From an uncultured Lachnospiraceae bacterium (GTDB lineage: Bacteria > Bacillota > Clostridia > Lachnospirales > Lachnospiraceae), in assembly GCA_902802515.1 (NCBI GenBank), contig CADCMM010000024.1, forward strand, positions 1-47,793: DNA of 47,793 bases, read 5' to 3'. Each line of letters begins with the position of its first letter. The stretch's first letter is position 1. The position numbers were made by a program, and so were the translations under genes. Shown piece by piece: positions 33,032 to 42,966 of this stretch. The notes below the pieces were generated by a model. It did not search any database. It was not told the origin of the DNA and saw nothing but the letters and a program-made list of their open reading frames with translations.

Positions 33032-34123
33032 ATGAAATATTCGAATATTGGCGGCCAGGCAGTCATGGAAGGCGTAATGATGCGAAACGGCGAGAAGTAC
33101 GCAGTAGCTGTCCGTACCGTAGACAAAGAGATCGTGGTGAAAACAGATGAATACCACAGCCTGATCAAGAATAAGAAAATACAGTCACTGCCCATTGTGC
33201 GGGGCGTGTTTAACTTTGTAGATTCTCTGGTGCTCGGCATGAAGACATTAATGTACTCGGCTGATTTTTTCGCTGAGGAGGCAGAGGAAGAACTGGAGGA
33301 GCGTCTGGCGAAGGAACAAAAAAAAGCGGAGAAGAAAGCGGAAAGGCTGAAAAGCCAGGGGAAAGAAGAAGAAGCCGGAAAAGTTCTGGAGAAGGCAGCC
33401 ATGGAAGCTGCCAGGGAGCGGGAAAATGTGCAGGGGCGCACCGCCAAGAATGCAAAGTCGGAGGATAAAAAAGAAGACAACAGCCTTATGATGGGGTTGA
33501 CAGTGGCATTTTCTCTTGTGATATCGGTGGCTTTGTTTATGATGCTTCCCTATTTTCTTTCCCGGGGACTGCGTCTTATCACGGATTCGGAAATTCTTAT
33601 TTCCATTGCGGAGGCAATTCTGCGCATGGCAATTTTTCTGGGATATATCATTCTGATCTCACGCATGGCAGAGATCCAGCGGACATTTATGTACCACGGC
33701 GCGGAGCATAAATGTATCAACTGTATTGAGCATGGCCTGGAACTGAATGTGGAAAATGTGCGTAAGAGTTCTAAGGAACACAAGCGCTGCGGCACCAGCT
33801 TCCTTTTGATCGTTATGGTCGTCAGTGTGATTTTCTTTTTGTTTATCAGGGTGAGCTCCCCGTTGTGGCGTATTGTGATCCGCCTGTTGCTCCTTCCGGT
33901 GATCGCGGGAGTATCCTACGAATTTATCCGTCTTGCAGGAAAATATGACAACAGAATGGTGGACATTTTGAGTAAGCCCGGCCTGTGCCTGCAGGGACTG
34001 ACAACGAAGGAACCGGACGATTCCATGATTGAGGTGGGCATTGCGTCGGTGGAAGCAGTGTTTGACTGGAAGAGATATCTGAACGAAAACTTTGGGACTC
34101 ACTATGAACTGGAGGAGTCATGA
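33032..34123 (+). CDS. DUF1385 family membrane protein
   Basis: A 363-residue protein opening with YSNIGGQAVMEGVMMRNGEK, diagnostic of DUF1385 (YqhQ-like). Residues about 80-150 form a long charged helix with many Glu, Lys and Arg, probably a coiled coil. Membrane segments follow near 155-215 and 265-300. The conserved YHGAEHKCINCIEHG, with His and Cys that could hold a metal, lies between them. The function is unknown. Its stop overlaps the prmC start by four bases (ATGA). This DUF1385-prmC-prfA order is widespread in clostridia. Confidence 0.88.
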   Translation: MKYSNIGGQAVMEGVMMRNGEKYAVAVRTVDKEIVVKTDEYHSLIKNKKIQSLPIVRGVFNFVDSLVLGMKTLMYSADFFAEEAEEELEERLAKEQKKAEKKAERLKSQGKEEEAGKVLEKAAMEAARERENVQGRTAKNAKSEDKKEDNSLMMGLTVAFSLVISVALFMMLPYFLSRGLRLITDSEILISIAEAILRMAIFLGYIILISRMAEIQRTFMYHGAEHKCINCIEHGLELNVENVRKSSKEHKRCGTSFLLIVMVVSVIFFLFIRVSSPLWRIVIRLLLLPVIAGVSYEFIRLAGKYDNRMVDILSKPGLCLQGLTTKEPDDSMIEVGIASVEAVFDWKRYLNENFGTHYELEES

Positions 34124-34962
34124 ACTACGGCGAAGCCCTGAAAAGCGGCGCGGAATATCTTCGTTCCCGGGAGATTGCAGATGCGGAGTATGATGCCTGG
34201 TATCTGATGGAATTTGCAGGGCATATATCCAGGGCGGAATATCTGCTGAGACGGATGGAGAAGATGCCCAAGGAAGTGTATATCCGGTATGAAGAATTAC
34301 TGCGGGAGCGGGGAAAACGGATTCCGCTGCAGCATCTTACCGGAGAACAGGAATTTATGGGATTGTCTTTTACCGTTAATGAAAGGGTGCTGATTCCCAG
34401 ACAGGATACGGAGCTTCTGGTGGAGGAAGCGTTGAAGCGTCTGCGGCCCGGTGCCAGGGTGCTGGACCTTTGTACCGGCTCCGGATGTATTGCCATCAGT
34501 CTGAAGAAGATAAGGCCGGATCTGGATGTCACAGCCTCGGATCTTTCTGGGCAGGCACTGGAGATTGCGAGAGAAAACGCAAAAAGGCTGAGGGCCGACG
34601 TCGACTTTGTCCAGAGCGATCTGCTTGAAGAACTTTCTGGCGCTTTTGATATGATTTTATCGAATCCGCCTTATATACCAACAAAAACCATTGATACTCT
34701 GATGGAGGAGGTGCGTTTTCACGACCCGAAAATGGCACTGGACGGCGGGGCGGATGGTCTGTTTTTTTATCGCAGGATCATAGCAGAGAGTAAATCCCAT
34801 TTAACCCGGGGAGGATGGCTGATCTTCGAAATCGGCCATGATCAGGGAGAAACCGTCTCACACATGATGATGGAAGGATCCTATACAGGGGTAAGGGTGA
34901 TCAAAGATCTGTCTGGCCTGGACCGCGTGGTCGTTGGTACTTGGCACGAGGAGGACCTCTGA
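34120..34962 (+). CDS. prmC: Release factor glutamine methyltransferase PrmC
   Basis: A 280-residue SAM-dependent enzyme that methylates the Gln of the GGQ motif in release factors, improving termination. The N-terminal helical domain includes QHLTGEQEFMGLSFTVNERVLIPRQDTE, followed by the SAM site LDLCTGSGCIAIS and the catalytic NPPY in LSNPPYIPT. The gene lies directly ahead of prfA, its substrate, separated by 53 bases. Length is standard. Confidence 0.96.
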   Translation: MNYGEALKSGAEYLRSREIADAEYDAWYLMEFAGHISRAEYLLRRMEKMPKEVYIRYEELLRERGKRIPLQHLTGEQEFMGLSFTVNERVLIPRQDTELLVEEALKRLRPGARVLDLCTGSGCIAISLKKIRPDLDVTASDLSGQALEIARENAKRLRADVDFVQSDLLEELSGAFDMILSNPPYIPTKTIDTLMEEVRFHDPKMALDGGADGLFFYRRIIAESKSHLTRGGWLIFEIGHDQGETVSHMMMEGSYTGVRVIKDLSGLDRVVVGTWHEEDL

Positions 34963-35015
34963 TGCCTCAGGAATAAAAAGTAATAGCTGTATTAGTTCAA
35001 TATGGAGGACATGAC

Positions 35016-36095
35016 ATGTTTGATAAATTAGAGGATATGCTGATCCATTTGGAGGAAATCCTGAATATGCTCAATGAGCCGTCCGTGACCAGTGATCCGG
35101 TGCGGTTTCAGAAGCTGATGAAGGAACAGAGTGATCTGCAGCCCATTGCAGAGGCATATAAAGAATATAAGGACTGTAAGCAGACTATGGAGGACAGCCT
35201 TTCCATGCTGGATGGTGAGTCTGATGAGGAGATGCGCGAGATGCTCAAGGAGGAACTGGCGGATGCCAGAAAACGCTCTGAAGAGCTGGAACAGCAACTC
35301 AAGATATTGCTTCTTCCGAAAGACCCCAATGATGACAAAGATGTCATCGTGGAGATCCGAGCGGGAGCCGGCGGAGATGAGGCGGCGCTTTTTGCTGCGG
35401 AGATCTACCGTATGTATGTAAAGTATGCCGAGAAGAACCGCTGGAAAGTGGAGCTGATGAATGTGGACGAGATTGGCATAGGCGGTATGAAGGAGGTAAA
35501 CTTCACTATTTCCGGGCAGGGAGCGTATTCTAAACTGAAATATGAGAGCGGTGTACATCGCGTACAGCGCGTGCCGGAGACAGAATCCGGCGGCAGGATC
35601 CATACCTCCACCATAACGGTGGCGGTGATGCCGGAGGTGGAGGAAGTGGACGTTGTTATTGATGAGAAAGATATTCGCATCGATGTCATGCGCGCGTCCG
35701 GAAATGGCGGTCAGTGCGTTAACACTACGGACTCCGCAGTTCGGTTGACGCATTATCCCACAGGTATTGTGGTTTACAGCCAGACAGAAAAATCGCAGCT
35801 GCAGAATAAAGCAAAAGCGTTCGCGTTGCTGAGAGCGAAACTGTATGATATTGAGCAGCAGAAGGCTCATGACGCTGAGGCGGAGCTGCGCAGAAGCCAG
35901 ATCGGTACCGGAGACCGCTCTGAGAAGATCCGAACATACAATTTTCCGCAAGGCCGCGTCACAGACCACCGGATCAATCTGACGCTGTATAAGCTGGATA
36001 AAATTATGGATGGGGATATTCAGGAGATCATCGACAGCTGTATCGCGGCGGATCAGGCGGCAAAACTGGCGAAGATGAATGAAACAGAAAATTAA
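35016..36095 (+). CDS. prfA: Peptide chain release factor 1
   Basis: A 359-residue protein that recognises UAA and UAG. The stop-codon-reading PxT tripeptide appears as PET in [17 protein letters not shown], and the peptidyl-transferase GGQ lies in [20 protein letters not shown]. The following Cys, where many homologues have His, is not a catalytic position. The N-terminal helical domain and C-terminal [22 protein letters not shown] segment are complete. ATGGAGGACATGACATG provides the start and site. It probably shares a transcript with prmC. Confidence 0.97.
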   Translation: MFDKLEDMLIHLEEILNMLNEPSVTSDPVRFQKLMKEQSDLQPIAEAYKEYKDCKQTMEDSLSMLDGESDEEMREMLKEELADARKRSEELEQQLKILLLPKDPNDDKDVIVEIRAGAGGDEAALFAAEIYRMYVKYAEKNRWKVELMNVDEIGIGGMKEVNFTISGQGAYSKLKYESGVHRVQRVPETESGGRIHTSTITVAVMPEVEEVDVVIDEKDIRIDVMRASGNGGQCVNTTDSAVRLTHYPTGIVVYSQTEKSQLQNKAKAFALLRAKLYDIEQQKAHDAEAELRRSQIGTGDRSEKIRTYNFPQGRVTDHRINLTLYKLDKIMDGDIQEIIDSCIAADQAAKLAKMNETEN

Positions 36096-36125
36096 GATCG
36101 AAAATAGAACAAGAAGGAGTATGAC

Positions 36126-37472
36126 ATGGGTAAATATTTTGGCACGGATGGATTTCGGGGAGAGGCAAATGTAAAACTGACAGTGGAGCATGCTTTTAAA
36201 GTAGGACGTTTCCTTGGCTGGTATTACGGTCAGGACCACAAAGCCAAAATTGTCATAGGAAAAGATACCAGACGTTCCAGCTATATGTTTGAGTATGCTC
36301 TGGCGGCGGGTCTGACGGCTTCCGGGGCGGACGCTTATCTTCTGCATGTGACGACGACCCCCAGTGTCGCGTATGTGGTCCGTCTGGATGAATTTGACTG
36401 CGGGATCATGATCTCTGCCAGCCATAATCCTTATTACGATAACGGAATTAAAATTATCAGCGGAACCGGGCAAAAGATCGACGCTTCTATTGAGGAAAAA
36501 ATCGAGGCTTATATTGATGGTGAGGTCGAAGAACTTCCCCTGGCCAGAAAAGACCAGATCGGCCGCACTACAGACTATGTGGCAGGAAGAAACCGATATA
36601 TCGGTTATCTGATCTCCCTGGCAACCCGTTCCTTCAAAAATTATCGTATCGGTCTGGACTGCTCCAATGGTAGCTCTTCTTCCATTGCAAAGAGCGTTTT
36701 TGATGCTTTGGGAGCGAAAACCTATGTCATTCACAATGAACCGGACGGCACGAACATCAACCGGGACTGCGGTTCCACCCATATTGAAGAACTGCAGCGA
36801 TTTGTTAAAGAACGTCAGCTGGATGTGGGATTTGCTTATGACGGTGACGCGGATCGCTGTATTGCTGTGGACGAAAACGGGAATGTGGTGGATGGAGATC
36901 TGATCCTCTACATCTGCGGAAAATATCTGAAAGACGAAGGAAAACTGAAAAATGATACCATTGTCACCACAGTCATGTCTAATTTGGGGCTTTATAAAGC
37001 TCTGGACCGCATTGGCATCAAGTACGAAAAGACCGCTGTGGGGGATAAATATGTTTATGAAAATATGCTGGCCAACGGCAACAGTCTTGGCGGCGAACAG
37101 TCCGGACACATTATTTTCAGCAAACATGCTACTACGGGGGATGGTATCCTCACTTCACTGATGATTATGGAGACTATGATCAGCAGCAAGCGCAGCCTGG
37201 GAGATTTGGCGTCGGAGGTTAAGATTTATCCCCAGCTTCTGAAAAATGTAAAGGTGGCAGATAAAAAAGCGGCCAGAGAGAACCCGGCGGTGGTGGACGC
37301 CATCGAGAAGGCAGCTCAGGAATTGGGAAACGACGGAAGAATTCTGGTTCGGGAGAGCGGCACAGAACCGGTCATCCGTGTGATGGTAGAGGCAGAGAGC
37401 GATGAACTATGCGCAAAGTATGTGTACGATGTGATTGCCGTTATGAAACGGCAGAATCTGATCGCGGAGTGA
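36126..37472 (+). CDS. glmM: Phosphoglucosamine mutase
   Basis: A 448-residue phosphohexose mutase that converts glucosamine 6-phosphate to glucosamine 1-phosphate for peptidoglycan precursors. It begins GKYFGTDGFRGEAN. The phosphoserine loop is ISASHNPYYDNGIKI; the metal loop DGDADRC and the sugar loop GGEQSGHI are intact, and RESGTEPVIRVMVE binds phosphate near the end. AGAAGGAG precedes the ATG. It lies 30 bases after prfA. Confidence 0.96.
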   Translation: MGKYFGTDGFRGEANVKLTVEHAFKVGRFLGWYYGQDHKAKIVIGKDTRRSSYMFEYALAAGLTASGADAYLLHVTTTPSVAYVVRLDEFDCGIMISASHNPYYDNGIKIISGTGQKIDASIEEKIEAYIDGEVEELPLARKDQIGRTTDYVAGRNRYIGYLISLATRSFKNYRIGLDCSNGSSSSIAKSVFDALGAKTYVIHNEPDGTNINRDCGSTHIEELQRFVKERQLDVGFAYDGDADRCIAVDENGNVVDGDLILYICGKYLKDEGKLKNDTIVTTVMSNLGLYKALDRIGIKYEKTAVGDKYVYENMLANGNSLGGEQSGHIIFSKHATTGDGILTSLMIMETMISSKRSLGDLASEVKIYPQLLKNVKVADKKAARENPAVVDAIEKAAQELGNDGRILVRESGTEPVIRVMVEAESDELCAKYVYDVIAVMKRQNLIAE

Positions 37473-37484
37473 GAATAGATTTAA

Positions 37485-39209
37485 ATGGAACACAAGTGGA
37501 AAAAACTGATTGCATACTACAAGCCATATAAGGGTTTGTTCTTTGCGGACACCTTTTTTGCGGTTCTGGGAGCTTCTATATCCCTTGCCATCCCGCTGAT
37601 CGTGCGCTATATTACCAGGAATGTGGTGTACCTTCCCGGGGAGGAACCTTTCTCCATTATCCTTCGGCTTGGGAGCCTGATGGTATTCATGGTACTGATA
37701 GAGTGGTACTGCAACTACTTTATCACATACTACGGTCATATGATGGGAACAAAGATCGAGCATGATATGAGAAATGATATTTTTTCTCATTACCAGAAAC
37801 TCTCGTTCCATTTTTATGACAATCAGAAGGTAGGGCAGCTTTTATCCAGAATTACCACCGACCTTTTTGACATCAGTGAGCTGCTGCATCACGGACCGGA
37901 GGATTTAATAACCTCTCTGATAAAGCTGATCGGCTCGTTCGTGATTTTGCTTCAGATCCATCCCGCCTTGACGTTGATCACTTTTGCTTTTGTACCGGTG
38001 ATGTTTCTGTATGCATGGTTCTTTCGAATTAAAATGAAGAATGCTTTTAAAGCCAATAAAGCCAGGATCGCTGATATCAACACGCAGATTGAGGACAGCC
38101 TCAGCGGTATCCGGGCGGTGAAGTCTTTTGGCAATGAAGAGATGGAGCTGGACAAATTCCGGTTAGGAAATGAAAAATTTGTGGAAAGCCGGAAACTCAG
38201 CTATCGGTATATGGCCTGGTTCAACTCAGTGATGAATGCCCTGACTACCCTGGTCACTATCGTAGTATTAGTGGCAGGAGCATACTTTATTACCCTGAAA
38301 AAGGTGGAGATTACTGACCTGGTGACCTACCTTTTATACATCAATAGCTTTACGGAACCGGTAAAAAAACTGGTGAATTTCATGGAACAGTTCCAGAATG
38401 GCTGGAGCGGCTATGAACGCTTTTTAGAGACATTGGATGTGCAGCCCGATATTTCGGATGCACCGGACGCAGTGGAGTTGAACTCCGTAAAAGGGGAGAT
38501 CCGTTTCGAGGATGTGTCGTTCCGCTATGAGGAAGGTCTGGATGAGGTATTAAACCACATTGACCTGACGGTGAACCCGGGGCAGTATCTGGCTATCGTA
38601 GGAAATTCCGGCGGAGGAAAGACAACACTTTGCAGTCTGATTCCCAGATTCTATGATGTGGAGGCCGGACGTATTTTGATTGACGGTCAGGATATCAGAA
38701 AAGTGACGCTGCGAAGCCTGCGCAGACAGATCGGCATTGTACAGCAGGATGTTTACCTGTTTATGGAAAATGTTATGGAAAATATCCGCTATGGCAGGCC
38801 GGACGCTACAGATGAAGAAGTCATAGCGGCGGCGAAACTGGCGAATGCCCACGAATTTATCATGCAGCTTCCTCAAGGGTACGACACGGATATCGGTCAG
38901 AGGGGTGTGAAACTTTCCGGCGGACAGAAGCAGCGCATATCTATTGCCAGAGTGTTTTTGAAAAATCCTGCCATCCTGATCTTCGATGAGGCGACTTCCG
39001 CTCTGGATAACGAGAGTGAGAAGATCGTCCAGAAGTCCATGGAGGCATTGGCGAAAGGAAGAACCACTTTTGTGATAGCCCACCGCCTCAGCACCATTCG
39101 TAACGCGGAGAAGATACTAGTGTTGACGGAGAACGGAATTGAAGAAGAAGGAACTCACGAAGCGCTGTTGGCAAAAAACGGAGCTTATGCGAAATTATAC
39201 AGACAATAG
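37485..39209 (+). CDS. ABC exporter half-transporter (fused permease and ATPase)
   Basis: A 574-residue protein with six membrane helices in residues 1-310 (ABC_membrane domain) and an ATPase in the remainder. Walker A is GNSGGGKTT, the signature LSGGQKQRISIAR, Walker B ILIFDEATSALD and the H-loop IAHRLSTI. Half-transporters of this kind dimerise and export lipids, peptides or drugs; the substrate is unknown. It begins 12 bases after glmM, so read-through is likely. The ribosome binding site, GGAGTGAG, is set back. Confidence 0.93.
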   Translation: MEHKWKKLIAYYKPYKGLFFADTFFAVLGASISLAIPLIVRYITRNVVYLPGEEPFSIILRLGSLMVFMVLIEWYCNYFITYYGHMMGTKIEHDMRNDIFSHYQKLSFHFYDNQKVGQLLSRITTDLFDISELLHHGPEDLITSLIKLIGSFVILLQIHPALTLITFAFVPVMFLYAWFFRIKMKNAFKANKARIADINTQIEDSLSGIRAVKSFGNEEMELDKFRLGNEKFVESRKLSYRYMAWFNSVMNALTTLVTIVVLVAGAYFITLKKVEITDLVTYLLYINSFTEPVKKLVNFMEQFQNGWSGYERFLETLDVQPDISDAPDAVELNSVKGEIRFEDVSFRYEEGLDEVLNHIDLTVNPGQYLAIVGNSGGGKTTLCSLIPRFYDVEAGRILIDGQDIRKVTLRSLRRQIGIVQQDVYLFMENVMENIRYGRPDATDEEVIAAAKLANAHEFIMQLPQGYDTDIGQRGVKLSGGQKQRISIARVFLKNPAILIFDEATSALDNESEKIVQKSMEALAKGRTTFVIAHRLSTIRNAEKILVLTENGIEEEGTHEALLAKNGAYAKLYRQ

Positions 39210-39224
39210 AAGGAGGAAAAACAT

Positions 39225-40415
39225 ATGATAGCGGAAAAAATGAAAGGTTATGTGGCAAACAGTTCGGTCATTCGTGCCATGTTTGAGGAAGGAAAGAAGA
39301 TGGCGGAGATCTATGGCGCGCAGAACGTGTACGATTTCAGCCTGGGCAATCCTAATGTGCCGGCGCCGGCAGCGGTGAAGACGGCGATCAGTGAGATTTT
39401 GGAAGAGGAAAACCCGGTGGTGGTTCACGGCTATATGAATAATTCCGGCTATGAGGAAGTTCGATCTGCCATTGCAGGGTCTTTAAATAAACGCTTTGGC
39501 ACCGCCTTTACCGAAAAGAATATCGTGATGACGGTAGGCGCCGCCGGCGGTCTGAACGTGGTGTTGAAAACACTGTTGAATCCCGGAGATGAGGTGCTCA
39601 CCTTTGCTCCTTTCTTTGGAGAGTACCGCTCGTATGTGGGAAACTATGACGGCGTTTTGAAGGTGGTTCCGGCCAACACGGAAACATTCCAGCCGAATCT
39701 TGAGGTGTTTGGGGAAATGATCACGGAAAAGACGAAAGCGGTGATCGTAAACTCTCCCAACAATCCCTCCGGCGTGATCTATTCGGAAGAAACGATCAAG
39801 GAATTGGCTGCGATTTTATGTGAAAAGGAAAAAGAATTCGGCAGCAGTATTTATCTCATCTCCGATGAACCGTACCGGGAGCTGGCTTACGACGGAATCC
39901 AGGTTCCGTATCTGACAAAATATTATCACAATACAATTGTAGGTTATTCCTATAGCAAATCTCTGTCCCTGCCTGGCGAGCGGATCGGATATTTGGTGCT
40001 GCCGGGAGAAATGGATGATGCAGAGGATATTCAGGCGGCGGCCAATGTGGCCACCAGAATTCTGGGATTTGTGAACGCTCCGTCTTTGATGCAGAAGGCA
40101 GTGGCAAAATGTCTGGACGCAGAGGTGGAGCTGGAATATTATGACAGAAACAGAAAAGCTCTGTGCGATGGATTGGAGAAGTGCGGATTTGAGTTTATTC
40201 GTCCGGAGGGAGCTTTCTATCTGTTCATGAAGTCTCCGGAAGAGGATGAAGCCAATTTCTGTGCAAAAGCGAAAAAATACCATATCCTGATGGTGCCCGG
40301 CAGTTCTTTTGCCTGCCCGGGATATGTGCGAATTGCCTACTGTGTGAGTTATGAGACTATTTTAAACGCAATGCCGGGATTTGAAAAACTGGCGGCGGAA
40401 TATGGATTGAAATAA
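39225..40415 (+). CDS. PLP-dependent class I/II aminotransferase
   Basis: A 396-residue fold-type I aminotransferase. The PLP lysine lies in YSYSKSLSLPGERIGY. NSPNNPSGVIYS and SDEPYRELAYDG carry the cofactor-binding Asn, Asp and Tyr, and the carboxylate Arg is in GYVRIAYCVS. The N terminus AEKMKGYVANSSVIRAMFEEG is typical of the clostridial branch annotated as pyridoxal phosphate-dependent aminotransferase. Amino-acid specificity cannot be read off. AAGGAGG precedes the start, and hisC follows 21 bases later. Confidence 0.92.
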   Translation: MIAEKMKGYVANSSVIRAMFEEGKKMAEIYGAQNVYDFSLGNPNVPAPAAVKTAISEILEEENPVVVHGYMNNSGYEEVRSAIAGSLNKRFGTAFTEKNIVMTVGAAGGLNVVLKTLLNPGDEVLTFAPFFGEYRSYVGNYDGVLKVVPANTETFQPNLEVFGEMITEKTKAVIVNSPNNPSGVIYSEETIKELAAILCEKEKEFGSSIYLISDEPYRELAYDGIQVPYLTKYYHNTIVGYSYSKSLSLPGERIGYLVLPGEMDDAEDIQAAANVATRILGFVNAPSLMQKAVAKCLDAEVELEYYDRNRKALCDGLEKCGFEFIRPEGAFYLFMKSPEEDEANFCAKAKKYHILMVPGSSFACPGYVRIAYCVSYETILNAMPGFEKLAAEYGLK

Positions 40416-40436
40416 AACGTTGATGGGTGAAAGAGA

Positions 40437-41522
40437 ATGAACAACTGGGAAGAAAATGTCCGCAGGGTTGTCCCCTATGTGCCGGGTGAACAGCCTAAAG
40501 AGCAGAATATTATCAAACTGAATACCAATGAGAACCCCTACCCTCCGGCGCCGGGGGTAAAGGAAGCGTTACTATCTTTAAATACCGATTTATTGAGAAA
40601 GTATCCTGATCCGGCCGCGGATGCCCTGGTATCTGCTCTGGCGGAGCATTATCATTTAAGAAAAGAGCAGGTTTTTGTGGGCGTTGGCTCGGATGATGTG
40701 CTGGCTATGATCTTCCTGACATTTTTTAACAGCGGAAAACGGATTCTGTTTCCGGATATCACCTACTCCTTTTATGATGTATGGGCGGATATGCTGCGCA
40801 TTCCGTATCAGCGTTTGCCGCTGAATGAAAAGTTTGAGATTGTGAAAGAAGATTACGTCAGGGAAAATGGAGGCGTTATTTTCCCCAATCCCAATGCGCC
40901 TACCGGAGCGCTGCTGCCTCTGGCGGACGTGGAGGAGATTGTTAAAAAGAATCAGGACGTAGTGGTGGTAGCGGATGAGGCTTATATTGATTTCGGCGGG
41001 GTTTCCGCGCTGCCTTTGACGGAAAAGTACCATAATCTGCTGGTGGTACAGACATTCTCTAAATCCCGGTCTATGGCAGGCATGCGTATTGGTTATGCTA
41101 TGGGAAACGAAAAACTAATTCAATATCTGAATGATGTGAAGTATTCCTTCAACTCTTACACCATGAACCAGACAGCTTTGGCGGCCGGAATAGAGGCGGT
41201 AAGGGATGTGGCATATTTCCGGGAGACAACGCAGAAAATTATCCGCACCAGAGAACGAGTGAAAGCGCAGCTTCGGGAACTGGGATTTTTCTTTCCGGAT
41301 TCCCAGGCAAATTTCCTGTTTGTGACACACAAAAGCTGTCCGGCGAAGGAATTGTTTGAGGCGCTGAAAAAGGAGAAGATCATAGTGCGCTATTTTGCCA
41401 AACCGCGCATTGACAACTATCTGAGAATTACCATCGGGACCGATGAGGAGATGGATACGCTGATTGGGTTTTTGAGACGGTATCTGGATAAAACCGAACG
41501 AAAGGAAGAAAGGGTAAGGTAG
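40437..41522 (+). CDS. hisC: Histidinol-phosphate aminotransferase-like enzyme
   Basis: A 361-residue aminotransferase of the HisC group. LNTNENPYPPAPGV is the characteristic start; PNAPTGALLP, ADEAYIDFGG and the PLP lysine in QTFSKSRSMAGMRIGYA follow, with the phosphate-binding YLRITIGTDEEMD at the end. HisC converts imidazole acetol phosphate to histidinol phosphate; related enzymes act on aromatic acids. No other histidine biosynthesis genes are in view. It forms a close cluster with the preceding aminotransferase. Confidence 0.88.
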   Translation: MNNWEENVRRVVPYVPGEQPKEQNIIKLNTNENPYPPAPGVKEALLSLNTDLLRKYPDPAADALVSALAEHYHLRKEQVFVGVGSDDVLAMIFLTFFNSGKRILFPDITYSFYDVWADMLRIPYQRLPLNEKFEIVKEDYVRENGGVIFPNPNAPTGALLPLADVEEIVKKNQDVVVVADEAYIDFGGVSALPLTEKYHNLLVVQTFSKSRSMAGMRIGYAMGNEKLIQYLNDVKYSFNSYTMNQTALAAGIEAVRDVAYFRETTQKIIRTRERVKAQLRELGFFFPDSQANFLFVTHKSCPAKELFEALKKEKIIVRYFAKPRIDNYLRITIGTDEEMDTLIGFLRRYLDKTERKEERVR

Positions 41523-41527
41523 AGATT

Positions 41528-42028
41528 ATGACGAATTCTTTGGCGCAATGGTTTGCCTCTAACCTGGGCGGAGTGATCAGCGCGGAACTGATCATATTTC
41601 TGGTATCGATGATACCGATCCTGGAGCTGAGAGGCGGACTCATCGTAGCGTCATTATTGCATGTAAATATGTGGAGGGCGATACCGATCTGTATTATCGG
41701 AAATCTGATCCCGGTGCCGTTTATACTTCTCTTGATCACGAAGATTTTTGCACTGCTGAAGAAGACGAAGAAATTTCGAGGTCTTGTAGAAAAACTGGAG
41801 AACAGGGCTTTGGGACGAAGTGATCAGATTCAGCGGTATGAATTCTGGGGACTGGTACTCTTTGTCGGCATTCCGCTGCCCGGTACAGGCGCCTGGACAG
41901 GCTCGCTGATCGCAGCTCTTCTTGGCGTTAAAAATAAAAAGGCAGTGCCTGCAATTTTACTGGGGCTTTTGATGGCCACGTTTATCATTTGCGTTATTTT
42001 CTACGGGATTTTAGGACAGGTGTGGTAA
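41528..42028 (+). CDS. Small multidrug export-type membrane protein (COG2426)
   Basis: A 166-residue protein with four hydrophobic segments. The SMIPILELRGGLIVA motif near residue 30 and IPLPGTGAWTGSLIAALLG near 115 are the conserved boxes of the COG2426/Sm_multidrug_ex family. Despite the family name, export activity is not well established. The gene begins six bases after hisC and ends one base before the methyltransferase start, so all three are probably cotranscribed. Confidence 0.88.
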   Translation: MTNSLAQWFASNLGGVISAELIIFLVSMIPILELRGGLIVASLLHVNMWRAIPICIIGNLIPVPFILLLITKIFALLKKTKKFRGLVEKLENRALGRSDQIQRYEFWGLVLFVGIPLPGTGAWTGSLIAALLGVKNKKAVPAILLGLLMATFIICVIFYGILGQVW

Positions 42029-42029
42029 G

Positions 42030-42782
42030 ATGTCGATGTATGAAAACTTTGCCCGGGTATACGATACGTTCATGGACAATGTGCCATATGAAGAGTGGAG
42101 CAGGTATCTGATCGGGCTTTTGAGAAGAGAAAAGATTGAAGATGGACTGGTGCTGGAGCTGGGCTGCGGCACCGGTTCTATGACACAGCTGCTTTCCGCT
42201 GCCGGGTATGATATGATCGGTGTGGATAATTCAGAGGATATGCTGGAAATCGCCATGGAGAAAAAAACGGGATCCGGACTGAATATTCTCTACCTTCTGC
42301 AGGATATGCGGGAATTTGAACTGTATGGCACGGTGAGGGCAGTGGTGAGCGTCTGTGATTCCATCAACTATATAACAGAGGAAGAAGATCTGCTGCAGGT
42401 ATTTCGGCTGGTAAATAACTATCTGGATCCCGGCGGCATTTTTATTTTTGATATGAATACCGTTTACAAATATCAGGAGTTGCTGGGAGATATCACCATT
42501 GCGGAGAACAGGGAGGACTGCAGCTTTATTTGGGAGAACACGTACTACGAGGAGGAACAGATCAACGAGTATGATCTTACTCTGTTCTTGCAGCAGGAGG
42601 ATGGCCTGTACCGCAAATATGAAGAGACGCACTATCAAAGGGCTTTTGAACTGGATACGATTAAAAAACTTTTAAAGAGGGCCGGCATGAAACTGGAAGC
42701 AGTCTATGGCGCTTTTACCCTGGAGGAACCCGGAGAGGAATGTGAACGGGTGTATTTTGTGGCAAGAGAACAAGGAAAATAA
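42030..42782 (+). CDS. Class I SAM-dependent methyltransferase
   Basis: A 250-residue methyltransferase. The SAM loop is LELGCGTGSMTQLL, motif II VDNSEDMLEIA, and VVSVCDSINYI holds the acidic loop; it is followed by beta-rich C-terminal residues that would cover the active site. The N terminus YENFARVYDTFMDNVPYEEW is typical of a clostridial group without known substrate. It ends the hisC cluster; a fresh promoter follows. Confidence 0.88.
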   Translation: MSMYENFARVYDTFMDNVPYEEWSRYLIGLLRREKIEDGLVLELGCGTGSMTQLLSAAGYDMIGVDNSEDMLEIAMEKKTGSGLNILYLLQDMREFELYGTVRAVVSVCDSINYITEEEDLLQVFRLVNNYLDPGGIFIFDMNTVYKYQELLGDITIAENREDCSFIWENTYYEEEQINEYDLTLFLQQEDGLYRKYEETHYQRAFELDTIKKLLKRAGMKLEAVYGAFTLEEPGEECERVYFVAREQGK

Positions 42783-42852
42783 AGAAGATAACGAATACAT
42801 AAAAACAAAATAGACAAAAAAATTAAAATTAACCCTCTTTTTCTCAACAGTA

Positions 42853-42882
42853 TTGACAAGATACTGGCAATGGGGTTATAAT
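42853..42882 (+). promoter_or_regulatory. Predicted SigA promoter of the ABC importer operon
   Basis: TTGACA at 42853-42858 and TATAAT at 42877-42882 with an 18-base spacer. The leader that follows carries a hairpin, CGGCAA at 42900-42905 with TTGCCG at 42925-42930 and an inner CCC/GGG pair, ahead of AAGGAGG. Confidence 0.75.
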
Positions 42883-42966
42883 CCTTTTATCTATTATGAC
42901 GGCAAACCCGTTCGAAATGGGGAATTGCCGCCGGCCAAGAGAGCCGAGAAAAAGGAGGGTTTTACT

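Noticed and set aside
35562..35740. Unusual PET tripeptide and GGQC in release factor 1
   Set aside because: A PxT tripeptide with Glu in the middle and Cys after GGQ are within normal variation of Gram-positive RF1; the functional P, T and GGQ residues are intact.
35028..37127. A 699-codon open frame on the minus strand
   Set aside because: It lies antisense to prfA and glmM, both full-length and clearly real. It has no ribosome binding site, and its composition (rich in His, Ile, Arg) is typical of an antisense shadow.
42853..42966. N-terminal extension of the ABC binding protein
   Set aside because: The open frame covers the promoter and leader; the true start at 42967 has AAGGAGG and a proper signal peptide.
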